This document shows, one piece after another, positions 9,315 through 19,239 of a DNA stretch of 24,131 bases (position 1 is the first letter of the stretch; each line of letters starts with the position of its first letter). The stretch is from Hypsibius dujardini. Its lineage: Eukaryota; Tardigrada; Eutardigrada; Parachela; Hypsibiidae. Location: NCBI GenBank assembly GCA_001579985.1, contig LRSR01011470.1, positions 1 through 24,131 on the forward strand. Reading direction: 5' to 3'. The position numbers were made by a program, and so were the translations under genes. The notes under the pieces were generated by a model. That model was not told the DNA's origin and did not search any database. It saw only the letters and a program-made list of their open reading frames with translations.

Positions 9315-11863
9315 AAACAGACAGGTAAGCAAGACAGGTAGACAGATGGGTAAGACCAGGCAGGAAGACAGGCACGTAGACAGAACATGCAACGTATAGG
9401 CCAATCAGACAGTTAAAGTAGATGAACAGATGGATTAACAGATAGAGGCACACAGACATGGCCCATTGGGCAGGCTAAATCGGAAGACCACTTCAGGATG
9501 GGTTACATACCGGCCATGAGAAAATGGAGCTTCGGCATGGGAATGAGCGGGGCCATCAAGCCGACAAAGTTGTTGTACATGTAACCGGGATAGCGCAATG
9601 TGGACGTACTGGCGGCCATCACCGTTGAGACCATATTGTTGATCTCTGTCAAGCTCGGTTGGTCGATTCGCAGCCGTTCTGCAGCGATCGAATTGAGCGC
9701 CGTGTTGTCCAGCACCACCACACAGTCGGCGTTCTCCGCCAGCCGGCGCATCGTCAAGATCGAGTTGTACGGCTGAACCACCACATCGCTGGCAGAGTCG
9801 TCCTGATTGGGGAAGATGGAGAAGGTCTGAATGAGCTTCTTCGGGAAACGATCATGCAAATGCTCCAGGACGTATGAGCCCATGCCGGACCCGGTACCGC
9901 CGGCAATGGAGTGACTGAGAATGAAGCCCTCTAATCCGTCGCAGCCTTCCGCTTCACGCTCAATCATGTCGAACACTTTCTCCTGTTAATATTAATTCGA
10001 AACTACTATTAGCATAGCACAAAGCATCGAAAATTTTCAGCATACGACAGATTACACACAAATTACAATAGTTGCAGTAATCTATAATTTCGTCATGTAA
10101 TTTCAACACAACCCACTCGATGGAAGTTCTTCCTCGATGGAAGTCCTTCAAGGACTTCCATCGAATGGGCCTTCCGTCGATTGAGCGGAAGGCGCTGCAC
10201 AATTATTGTTTAAAATACATTACGGATATATTATATAAACACGGCTTTTAATTTTAAATAATAGGTGAATTAATTTTTCACGAGCACATAATTGCAGATG
10301 AAATTTCAAAGTAAAGTTTGTCTATAATTTATATATATAATTTATAATTTATTGTAAATATCAGAATACTTAATACTTAATACAAAATCTGAATTTAAAT
10401 GCGCAAAATGTGACGGTCTCTTTTAGATGAAATTATTAGTTTTATTTAAATAAACTTTTCAATTAATTTAAATTAAACACCCAAATTGAACACGCTAATA
10501 AGCTACAGCTGCCATAATAAGGGTATTCCAAAGTTCGATTATTTGCAGCGATTGTCTCGCTAATTCAAACTCGCTAATCTCCCTGGTTTTGCACGCCGAT
10601 GCAACGGTGATACGAGGACACGCCCCCTGGCTTACCTGAGGCTGTGTCTCCTTCGCTAATCTCAACTGACATGGACCACTCACAAGACAGATGCACACAA
10701 TGAGCGAGCAGATAACCGAGAAAAGCAGCTCCTTGGCTGCTTTTTTCGCTTATCTTCAAAACCAGGGAGATTAGCGAGTTTGAATTAGCGAGATAATCGC
10801 TGCAAATAATCGAACTTTGAATACCCATAATGAATAAGCCAGTAAATCATCCAATTTTGTCCCGTATCAACCAGCTCAAGTATCAATCGATCGATCAGCT
10901 AATCAAAATTACAATAAAGTCCAAGACCGAAATCCCTAGTCGAGTCGCTTGGCAGAATACGTCACATAATCTGAAGATAACACGAGGGCAAAAATTAATT
11001 CCTCATCTAGCAAATGACATCTCGTCGAGTCAAATACATAAGATTAATTTTAACGAAAAACCAACCTTTGTCAACGCCTACGATTAGTCGATAAATAAAT
11101 CAATCAATGGACAATTAACTCACACAATTTTACTGATACTGATTCGAGTAACCTATCGCTCGATCAATCAAATAAGACAATCCTAAACCTATAAACTGAT
11201 CCATCAATCAACTGATCAATCAATCGATCCATCAATCAATCAATCAATCAATCAACTAATCAATCAATCAATCGATCCATCAATCAACTGATCAATCGAT
11301 CGATCCATCAATCAACTGATCAATCAATTGATCCATCAATAAACTGATCAATCAATTGATCCATCAATAAACTGATCAATCAATTGATCCATCAATAAAC
11401 TGATCAATCAATTGATCCATCAATCAACTGATCAATCAATTGATCCATCAATCAACTGATCAATCAATTGATCCATCAATCAAGTACCCAGCAGCAAGCG
11501 AAAAATGCCCACCGAGACGTCTTGCCCCATTCCGAATCCTGCAGCCCAGTTGTTTCCCGCACCACCGCCCTGCTCCGACACATAAATGTTTTCCGGATTA
11601 AACAGCTTGCCGTAGTCGGAATTCTTGATGGTCTGAATCACACGCGGCTCGAGATCGATGAGGATGGCGCGCGGAATGTAGTGGCTGTCGTCGGCCTGGT
11701 AGAAGAAGAAATCCTTCCTATCCCGAAAGTCGCCCTCCGCGCCGGAATTCTTCAGCTGGCCGTTGCTCTCGATGCCATGCTCCATGCACAATTTCTTCCA
11801 GAATTCCATGCCGACCTGGTTGCCGCACTGGCCGAGCTGCAGGGAGATGATGGAGCGAGGCAT
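8109..11863 (-). CDS. TUBG1: Gamma-tubulin (4 exons)
   Basis: Predicted 460-residue gamma-tubulin, the GTP-binding tubulin that nucleates microtubules in gamma-tubulin ring complexes at centrosomes and basal bodies. Exons in transcript order: 11863-11513, 9982-9511, 9074-8887, 8480-8109; phases join exactly. Visible signatures are [16 protein letters not shown] at the N-terminus, [27 protein letters not shown], the tubulin GGTGSG loop at residues 145-150, [17 protein letters not shown] and [10 protein letters not shown]. Near the C-terminus come [19 protein letters not shown] and a tail ending [23 protein letters not shown] and WGPASI separate it from alpha- and beta-tubulin. The human protein is 451 residues. 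Divergence is greatest in the region after LCMEHGIES and in the tail. The donor after exon 1 (GTGGGC) was preferred over an upstream GT because it keeps family spacing to FDMIERE. Confidence 0.95.
8700..8772. repeat. Decayed GACA repeat in gamma-tubulin intron 3
   Basis: Short interrupted runs of GACAGACAGAC and GCAGACAGACAGAC sit in the 8481-8886 intron. Minor microsatellite. Confidence 0.5.
9210..9470. repeat. GACA microsatellite in gamma-tubulin intron 2
   Basis: A nearly pure CAGA run at about 9266-9312 is flanked by decayed GACA/GGTA/GGCA units. It occupies much of the 9075-9510 intron. Confidence 0.85.
10134..10164. repeat. Perfect short palindrome
   Basis: TCGATGGAAGTCCTT is followed by one C and then its exact reverse complement, giving a 15-bp stem. 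A related CTCGATGGAAGT copy lies just upstream at ~10117. Function unknown. Confidence 0.85.
10518..10829. mobile_element. Long-TIR MITE in gamma-tubulin intron
   Basis: Terminal inverted repeats of about 74 bp (10518-10591 and 10757-10829) share GGGTATTC, CAAAGTTCGATTATTTGCAG and GCTAATCTCCCTGGTTTTG with only a few mismatches. The ends can be placed at TA dinucleotides, fitting a TA target. The internal ~165 bp shows no coding capacity, so this is a non-autonomous element. Confidence 0.82.
11195..11485. repeat. ATCA array with 28-bp higher-order period
   Basis: Simple ATCA runs give way from about 11272 to a 28-bp unit (CTGATCAATCAATTGATCCA + TCAATAAA and variants), repeated about seven times. 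It ends just before the gamma-tubulin exon 1 donor side. Confidence 0.88.
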
Positions 11864-12816
11864 CTTCGGGGGATTTCCTCAGCGGAGAAAAAAAGGTGCT
11901 CAAAATCCAACGTTACCTGAAACAATTCATAAACTGATTTGATAATTTGAGAATGCGAAAGAAGACATCAACGCTTCTTGGTACGCAAGAGTTAGATCAG
12001 GCCCCAAAAATGGGATATGAAGAAAAACAGTTCATCCTTCGAAGATGCGCCAATCAAAATCGAAGCTGAAGCAGTTGCAGGCAAGTGAGTATTCCGTTTT
12101 CCATTTAGAATGCTCAAATAAGTACACATAAAACCGTCCATAAGTTTTGTGAAAAAATTGACGCGTGAGAAATTTACCTGATGCTGATTTCGAGTAAAAA
12201 AAGTTGCGATTCGATTAACGTTGATGAGTTTGAGGATTGAGAATCCCTCGAGGTGGCTCATGCGAAATTCCCTTGTTGATATTGCGTATTTTTGAAGAGC
12301 TTAAATCAGTCGCACCCGCAGCCGTACGGGATATTCAGAACAGAAAATGGATATAATAAATTCAATTTGATTTGGCGGCTGTCCTTTGAACGCCGTAGTG
12401 AGAAACAGCTGATGTCAGTCAATACGAGCGTGTACGCAAGTTGAAATCAAACCGGTATGCTGGCTGTTTCCCCGATTAAAATGCACGAATATGGCTGGTA
12501 GCCATGGACGAACTGTGTTCAAAGAAACCGTTTCTTTTCTACTGATTCTTGTTTATTTCACCTGTGAAAGAATTAGTCTTAATTGAAAACTCTTGTCAGA
12601 GATAACTTCTTTCCCCTCGCTTTTTATTTAATTTTAGTTTTACTTTAAAAGAATTGTACGGGATATTTTGTAATTACTCACTGCCATGTACCGGAACGGA
12701 AGTTATGTTGAATTGTCGATGGGAAATCTCGAATTTGTAGGACGAAAGGTGCATTACAAGCGCGAGAAAAGCAGCCTGAAGTGGTCATCTTGATTGATTG
12801 ATTGATTAACATAGTA

Positions 12817-12848
<32 letters not shown>

Positions 12849-12908
12849 AGTAACATAGTAATTGATTGATTGATTGACTTATTGATTGATTGAGTAACAT
12901 AGCAATTG

Positions 12909-12941
<33 letters not shown>

Positions 12942-13386
12942 CTGACTGGATTTTGTTTTTATTATTAGATTATTGCGATTGTTTGAACTCCTTTCTCTGT
13001 AAAGTATAATTTATAAAAAATATTAAACTAGTTAAACCAACAAAAGGTTTTCACAATTTCAGGATTAATCTTGTGCTTTGTTGTTCTCCTTTTTATTGTC
13101 CGTGTCTCCTCACATGTAGTTCTCTTCCACTATACGACAGTTCTTCCCACCTTTGTAGCGATGAAATGAAAATACTTTGCGAGTTCAAGTAACGGTTAGG
13201 GTTTTTTTAACTATCGAATTTTTTTTTATTTTATATGGAAAAAAATGTATTTTATTTAAAACCAAAGCCGTTACATGTAACATACATACAGTAATATAGA
13301 TTTCAAACATGTTCAAGCAGACACCCATTCGTAATACACAAACAGCCAGTGTGATAGACACAGGTTCAGGCAGATGATCGTACCGT
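11864..13386. other. Spacer between gamma-tubulin and the SLC17 cluster
   Basis: It holds the promoter side of gamma-tubulin. On the minus strand a TTGTTTCAG acceptor-like site near 11911-11919 lies ~50 bp before the ATG, so a 5' UTR intron or trans-splice site is possible. A GATT array sits at ~12790-12955. The rest is AT-rich with poly-T stretches near 13200. No coding exon was recognised. Confidence 0.5.
12790..12955. repeat. GATT array
   Basis: Runs of GATTGATT are interrupted by TAACATAGTAATTGATTG at a spacing of roughly 50 bp (about 12805, 12850, 12892). On the opposite strand these read AATC, complementary to the ATCA array at 11195-11485. Confidence 0.85.
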
Positions 13387-13577
13387 CAGACATTGTCTGT
13401 TCAAGCTGGCAGACATCGTCTGTTCAAGCTGGCAGACATTGTCTGTTCAAGCTAGCAGACATTGTCTGTTCAATCTGACAGACATTGTCTGTTCAAGCTG
13501 GCAGACATTGTCTGTTCAAGCTGGCAGACATTGTCTGTTCAAGCTGACAGACATTGTCTGTTCAAGGTGGCAGACAT
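13387..13577. repeat. 23-bp minisatellite, 8 copies
   Basis: Eight head-to-tail copies of a 23-mer, CAGACATTGTCTGTTCAAGC + TGG, with one or two substitutions each, plus a partial ninth. Each unit carries the interrupted palindrome CAGACA-T-TGTCTG. The array ends ~85 bp before the first recognisable exon of SLC17 copy A. Confidence 0.92.
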
Positions 13578-14020
13578 ATGTTCATTGAAAAACAAGCACA
13601 CCTCTATCGCTGGCTGGAGAAGAAGCAATCGTTTTACGCTGGCTGTGATTGTTTCTTGTTAGGGAGTTTGCTATCTCTCCATGCATTCCATGATGGGGAA
13701 ATGGGCACCTCCGTTAAGTACGACTTCCTCCAACCTGACTGCGGTGTGTTCAGGCGAACACACAGTCTGCTTTAAAAGGAAACTTTTGCTCCTTGTAGAG
13801 CAATCCCGCATGGTGTCCTTCACGTATGCCGGATCACAAATTGGGACAGTCACTTCACTCCTCTTGTCCGGGGTCCTCGCCGAACATCTCGGCTGGGAGA
13901 GTGTCTTTTACTTTTTCGGCACTTCTTCCATTTCATGGCATATTTTCTGGTTGTGCTTCGCCTTCGACTCACCGAACAACCACCCGCGGATCACGGAAGA
14001 CGAGCGCCTTTATATCATCC

Positions 14021-14490
14021 GTACGTTCCTAACTGAATGATCGGACAAACATGACAGACACGTTTTGACAGTTGAAGTTCAGTCAAGACATCCATGAAAC
14101 AAATATGCCTAGTATAATAATAGCTTTATTTAAAATAACTTATTTAACTTATATTTAACATGCACCGTGCCTGGTGAGTACAATATATATCAAAAAAATT
14201 CTCGGGTTGAGTATTTAAATAATTTACTAATTTAACCTAAAGAATATTAAACGAAGTTTAAATTAGCATTTCCGAATTTCAATTAATTAAGCATTTAATT
14301 TAGCGTACAAAAAAACAAAATCCAATTCAAGTACTTTAACTAATAATTTACTATAATTTTATACGGTAGTCGTGGAAGGATTATTATAAAATGTACGAAC
14401 CATTGCGCATATTCCAAGCTACGCGAGAGAGCTCGTACGAGCAATTCAGTTGCAAAAGCGTCTTAAATAACAGTTTTCGCATTTCGGCAG
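14021..14490. other. AT-rich intron of copy A
   Basis: The first ~140 bp are nearly identical to the matching copy B intron (17740-17878). The remaining ~330 bp have no counterpart in B and are AT-rich without visible repeat ends. Confidence 0.65.
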
Positions 14491-14551
14491 ATTCCATCGG
14501 AGCTCGAGCGGAGGTGGAAGAATCGCCGCTACCATGTTCTTCACATCCCTC

Positions 14552-14625
14552 CCGGGTCTTCGCCGGGTCTTCGCCGGGTCCTCGCCGGGTCTTCGCCGGG
14601 TCCTCGCCGGGTCTTCGCCGGGTCT
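14552..14625. repeat. 11-bp minisatellite inside a pseudogene exon
   Basis: About seven copies of CGGGTCTTCGC / CGGGTCCTCGC. The unit resembles the parental exon sequence CGCCGGGTCTTTCAC that follows it (present in copy C at ~23738), so the array probably grew from that exon sequence. Confidence 0.88.
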
Positions 14626-15461
14626 TTCACTTTGTAGGGCAGCTCTTGCCGGCCGTGTGGCTGATAGCGTTGGCCCACATCGGATGCAACTTCTACGGAG
14701 CGTTGCTGACACTGGCGGTCGGACTGGATGGGATTTCCATGTCGGGATTCCAGGCGAACCACGTGGGCCTCTCCCTGACGCATGCCGGTATTCTCAAGGG
14801 GATATCTAATACCTTTGGAACCATTCCAGGGATGATCGGACCGTAATCTCTTCACCTGCTCTTTTACGAACAAAATATGTGACATGTGTCTGTATCACAC
14901 GTCCAATAGAAGGATATTCTCTCTTCTCTTCGATCAGTGTCGTATAGATCTTTCTTTTATTTTGGATATGCCCATTACTGTAGATGAATTGTCGGCCAGT
15001 TGACCAATGGCCAAGTCGGCGAGACCATCACTCAATGGCGCATGGTGTGCTTCATCTCCTCCGCGGTCTATACGGGGACTGCGTCATTTTTTTTGCAATC
15101 TTTGCATCCGGTGACTTGGCGGCCTGGGAGACGCGACACAGCATGGCTTCAGCGGGCTTCCTCGAAGGCAAACCATTAATTGTAGAGCATGGACAATGAT
15201 CGATAGAGCGAAGGATGCATTACAAAAATAAACCAGTATTTACACTTTTGTATACACCTCAGATTCAGTCATGGCCGGCCCACGTTGGAATGATTTGATG
15301 ATGACTTCAGTTTCATATTCTGATTCTGTTAGAGTGTTGAATACGTGCCTACGGTCTTTCGTCTGATCCTGGTTTTCCGTTCGTGCTTAATACCGCATGC
15401 AGTTTTTCGCTCACTGATTATACGTTTGTTCAGCATTGTCCAGTTTCTCCTTCGTTCTGAA

Positions 15462-15653
15462 CCCTGTAGAGGACGCTCCTCTGCACCCTGTAGAGGACGC
15501 TCCTCTGCACCCTGTAGAGGGCGCTCATCTGCACCCTGTAGAGGGCGCTCATCTGAAGCATGCAGAGGGCGCTCTTCTGCACCCTATAGAGGACGCTCCT
15601 CTGCACCCTGTAGAGGGCGCTCATCTGAAGCATGCAGAGGGCGCTCTTCTGCA
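15462..15653. repeat. 24-bp minisatellite, exactly 8 units
   Basis: Eight contiguous 24-bp units of type CCCTGTAGAGGGCGCTCATC + TGCA. Units 4-5 and 7-8 are the same pair, so a higher-order duplication is visible. Because 24 is a multiple of three, ORFs stay open across it on both strands; these are artefacts. The GTAGAGGGCGC core resembles the CTCF consensus. Confidence 0.93.
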
Positions 15654-16140
15654 ATCACGAGTGCTCGCCGCGCGCACTGCTCGTAACGTCGAGCGAGGGG
15701 AAATTTGGGCCATCTTGATGTACTCATACTCCGTGTATACTCGTATACAGACGATTAAAAGCAACAAAAGTGAAAGCATATAGCACGCCACTGACAGTGA
15801 GACAGTGCGACAGTGAGATAACCAATTCTGGTGTGTTGTGGTTTGCTGTAGAAACTGCTGACGACGGAGAGAGGGGACGACCCCCGAGAATTGATGAGAG
15901 TTTACCTATTTTAAACCTATCATAATCAGTCAGTGCGTGATTAGGCAAAGCTGCATGTTCTCACTCACAGTCCGTTGGGAAAGACACTGACAATTTCGCT
16001 TTCAGTTCAGAGTAATGACTGTGGGAACTGCTGGACGTCGTCGCAAACCACGAGATGGAGACAGGGCATTGGGAGATATCTTCCCAGCTTGCTGATGAAG
16101 GTACGTACGTATTCATGTTTGATAGTTTGAAGAGAAGTTC

Positions 16141-16346
16141 GTATTTCGACTCACCCTCCATTTGGTCGATAAATCGGCTCACTCATCGGTTTCTCTTTGA
16201 TGGCTGGTGCTTGATTGTTTCATTTTTAGAAGTGCTATAGTATACTAGGATATTGTACAGAAAATCAGACAATCAAGCAGGTGCCATAAAAAAGAAACCC
16301 ATGAGTGAGCCGATTTATCGATCAACTGGAGGGTGAGCCGAAATAC
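16141..16346. mobile_element. Long-TIR MITE upstream of SLC17 copy B
   Basis: Terminal inverted repeats of ~78 bp (16141-~16219 and ~16268-16346) share TATTTCG, CTCACCCTCCA and GATAAATCGGCTCACTCAT with scattered mismatches. The ~50-bp centre has no coding capacity. The element ends ~80 bp before the first possible ATG of copy B. Confidence 0.82.
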
Positions 16347-16426
16347 AGATTGCACCTCACACAGTAGATGTCGGAGATGATTGTTAGTAGTCGATTGATT
16401 GATTATCTGTTAGAGTGGCGTGCAGC

Positions 16427-19218
16427 ATGAAACATTACTGTACTTTCTTGGACTGTCAGAGTATCCGTACGCTCTCGCTCTCTGCTTCAGTGCGACCAAA
16501 GACGCCATGGATCTCGTCGCGGTCCATGTTTTGCGTCCTTTCCTTTCTCGGATTCTTCAACGCCTATTCACTGCGGGTGAATCTCAGCGTGGCGATTGTG
16601 GCGATGGTTAACGTCACCGTGGCGCCATCTGACGCAGGCAACACCACTGCCATTGACGTTTGCCCCTCCGGAAACTCCACTCCCTCTCATAGTCCCACGG
16701 TATGAGTACGTTATGACGACAGCAACTCAACGATTAAGTTTAGAGTTTGAGGTATATTGAAGAAGGTATTATAAAATAGCATGAAAAACATCAACAGAGT
16801 TTTTGTTCACTATTATTCAATATAATTGTACTACAGAGTGTAATTGTTTCGCAGAATAATGGAGGCTTTGACTGGGATTCCAACATCCAAGGCGTCATCC
16901 TAGGGTCGTTCTTCTACGGCTACATTTGCACGCAGTTCTTTGGTGGTTGGGTATCGCAGCGATACGGTGCGAAGCATCCGTTCGGTTATGCCGTTCTCGT
17001 GTCGGGAGCTCTGGCGCTGCTCATACCGGTGGCTGCAAAGTGGCACTACGGAGCGCTCATTGCTGTGCGAGTACTCCAGGGTTTGTTTCAGGTACAGTTT
17101 TTATTTCCAACATGAAACGCAGCTGCAAAGGCTCGCAAAATACACTAAAAAAGGTATAGGCACACAGACACAGACACAGACACAGACACAGACACAGACA
17201 CAGACACAGACACAGACACAGACACAGACACAGACACAGGCACAGGCACAGGCTCATACACATACACAAACCCAGACATAGGCGCAGACACAGACACAGA
17301 CACAGACAGAGGCACAGGCACAGGCGTCCAACTCTCCATTGTATGTACTCTGTATTGCCGAAGGTAATTTATCAAAATAGTTCACTTTTCTCCTTCAGGG
17401 AGTCTGCTATCCTTCTATGCACACTATGATGGGAAAATGGGCGCCACCGCTAGGTATTCGCCACTTTTTGCTGTATTCAACAGCGGAATATCTGTAACTG
17501 TTTTCCAACTCATTTAGAACGATCCCGCATGGTGTCCTTCACGTATGCCGGATCACAAATTGGGACAGTCGCTTCACTTCTCTTGTCCGGGGTCCTCGCC
17601 GAACATCTCGGCTGGGAGAGTGTCTTTTACTTTTTCGGCGCTTCCTCCATTTTATGGTACATCTTCTGGCTGTGCTTCGCCTTCGACTCACCGAACAACC
17701 ACCCGCGGATCACGGAAGACGAGCGCCTTTATATCATCCGTACGTTCCTGACTGAATGATCGGACAAACATGACAGACACGTTTTGACAGTTGAAGTTCA
17801 GTCAAGACATCCATGAAACAAATATGCCTAGTATAATAATAGCTTTATTTAAAATAACTTATTTAACCTATATTTAACGCGTTTTACTAGACGCGATTGG
17901 AACTCGTTCGGAGGTGGAAGAAGCGCCTCTACCATGGCGCGGGTTCTTCACCTCCCTCCCGGTTTGGGCGCTGTGCGTCGCGAATTTCGGGCACAACTGG
18001 GGCTTCTACACGCTCCTCACCAACATCCCGACATATCTGAGCAAGATCCTCCACTTCAGTTTGGAGACCAACGGATTCTTCTCCGCCTTGCCGTACCTGG
18101 TGAGTGCTATCATCATGATAGTCTCCGGCTTCGCAGCGGACTCCCTCCGTGAGCGCCGCATCCTCTCGACGACCTCGGTTCGACGGGTGTTCCAGTTTGT
18201 CGGGCAGCTCCTGCCGTCGGTGTGCCTGGTGATGCTGGGCTACATCGGATGTAACCTGTACGTTGCGGTAACGCTGCTGACGTTGGCGGTGGGATTGGAC
18301 GGGATCACGGCGGCCGGCTACCAGGTCAATCACGTGGACATCTCCCCGAGCCATGCCGGGATCCTTTTGGGCATCTCCAACACATTCGGCACCATTCCCG
18401 GAATGGTCGGACCGTAAGTACCACTCTTTGACACAGTATTGAGTGTTATGTGAGATCGCATAATTTAAAGGCGTCGTTAACAACATTTTGTTCCACAAAG
18501 AGTTTTAATGACAAATCTTAATTAATTTTTATTAATTCTCTGAAAAAAATATTTAACCCTTTTTGTGTTAAGGACAAATTGCTGATGTCTGGTTTTGATC
18601 TGCGCGCCCTCACAACACACATACTTAACTGTAGGAAGTACAGTCGACGACAAAATTGAGTACACTGAAGGGTCCGGGGATTGGGCAAAAGGGGCGGGGC
18701 AGGGGATGGTTTTCAAACAATCGAACAATCAACCACCTGACCCTGCTCCGCCCCTTTTGCCCATACCCGGGATCCTCCAGTGTACTCGATCTTCTCCTTC
18801 ATTGTAAGAACCCATGGTGAACTGTTCTTTTTTCTCCGAATTCTAAATTCTAAATTCTAGTTGGCAATTTTTAAAAAGCTTTTATTTCATTCTGTGTAAA
18901 ATAAAGATGATTTCAGTCATTTGTATTTTGTTACTTGATTACTTGATTTACTTGCTTGATTCTTCCTATTACTTGATTTTTTTCCTTAATAGATATGTGG
19001 TGGGTCAGTTGACCAAGGACCCATTGGGCGAGACCATTCCGCAATGGCGCCTAGTGTTTTTCATCTCCGCCGCAATCTACATGGTCACTGCCATCTTTTT
19101 CGGAGTCTTTGCGTCCGGTGAGCTGGCTGCGTGGGAGACGCCACGGGGGAAGACCACCGCGGATGACCGGGCTGAGGAGGATGACGAGCGCTTGCTCACC
19201 GACCACGATCTTTACTAG
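16427..19218 (+). CDS. SLC17-family anion transporter copy B (complete)
   Basis: Major-facilitator carrier of the SLC17 (sialin / Na-phosphate / vesicular glutamate) family, about 490-511 residues with ~12 membrane segments. Exons: (16427 or 16491)-16699, 16855-17091, 17399-17453, 17518-17739, 17891-18413, 18993-19218. Family marks are FLGFFNAYSLRVNLSVAIVA (TM1), FDWDSNIQGVILGSFFYGY, PSMHTMMGKWAPPLERSRM, FDSPNNHPRIT, FGHNWGFYTLLTNIPTYL and GISNTFGTIPGMVGP. Three N-glycosylation sequons (NVT, NTT, NST) lie in the first luminal/extracellular loop, as expected. The start is unsure: an in-frame ATG at 16427 gives 511 residues, but a strong acceptor (CTGCTTCAG, ending 16490) has an exact counterpart in copy C, so a short upstream exon may exist. 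Substrate cannot be assigned from sequence. A CAGTC-family MITE lies in intron 5 and another begins just after the stop. Confidence 0.9.
17158..17330. repeat. CACAGA hexamer microsatellite in copy B intron 2
   Basis: About 14 near-perfect CACAGA units are followed by CACAGG, CATACA and CACAGA variants within the 17092-17398 intron. TQTQ and CLCLCL pseudo-ORFs here are artefacts. Confidence 0.92.
18639..18806. mobile_element. CAGTC-family MITE in copy B intron 5
   Basis: A full-length member. The left end is TA-CAGTCGACGACAAAATTGA, then GTACACTGAAGGGTCC and a GGGCAAAAGGGGCGGGGC arm. The centre is CAAACAATCGAACAATCAAC. The right arm is complementary, through GTACTCGATCTT to TTGTA. TA at both outer edges fits a Tc1/mariner/pogo-type target. 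Length is 168 bp, with no ORF. Confidence 0.85.
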
Positions 19219-19239
19219 AACGAGCCGCGTCAGCAATTC

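Larger units (their letters stand above)
9983..11512. other. Gamma-tubulin intron 1 (1530 bp)
   Basis: A long AT-rich intron between the gamma-tubulin exons. It contains, in plus-strand order, a perfect 31-nt palindrome (10134-10164), a very AT-rich block (10200-10490), an inverted-repeat element (10518-10829) and ATCA-type arrays (11195-11485) that end ~27 bp from exon 1. No other exon was recognised. Confidence 0.75.
13663..15199 (+). pseudogene. SLC17-type transporter copy A, degraded
   Basis: Exon equivalents by alignment to copies B and C: 13663-13717, 13799-14020, 14491-14842 and 14984 to ~15199. The first two coding exons (TM1 and the FDW...QGVILGSFF region) are absent. The large exon is 171 bp shorter than in B and C (352 versus 523): about four membrane segments are gone, replaced by an 11-bp minisatellite, and 7 bp are missing after CCATG. 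In the last exon the codon for the Tyr of PYVVGQ is TGA, and a later indel near 15090 shifts the frame before FASGDLAAWET. Recognisable parts include SMHSMMGKWAPPL, GVLAEHLGWESVFYFFG, FDSPNNHPRIT, HAGILKGISNTFGTIPGM and GETITQWRM. A full transporter cannot be made. Confidence 0.88.
15200..16426. other. Spacer between SLC17 copies A and B
   Basis: No coding exon was recognised. It contains the 24-bp array at 15462-15653 and the inverted-repeat element at 16141-16346. The copy B promoter should lie in its right part, but no TATA box is convincing. Confidence 0.45.

Noticed and set aside
13663-14842. Copy A as a live short transporter
   Set aside because: No N-terminal exons, about four membrane segments missing, an in-frame TGA at the start of the last exon and a later frameshift.
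15345-15783. ORFs with repeated PCRGRSSA, PVEDAPLH and related peptides
   Set aside because: Made by the 24-bp minisatellite, whose period is a multiple of three, so all frames stay open.
17929-18498. 189-codon minus-strand ORF
   Set aside because: Antisense shadow of SLC17 copy B exon 5.
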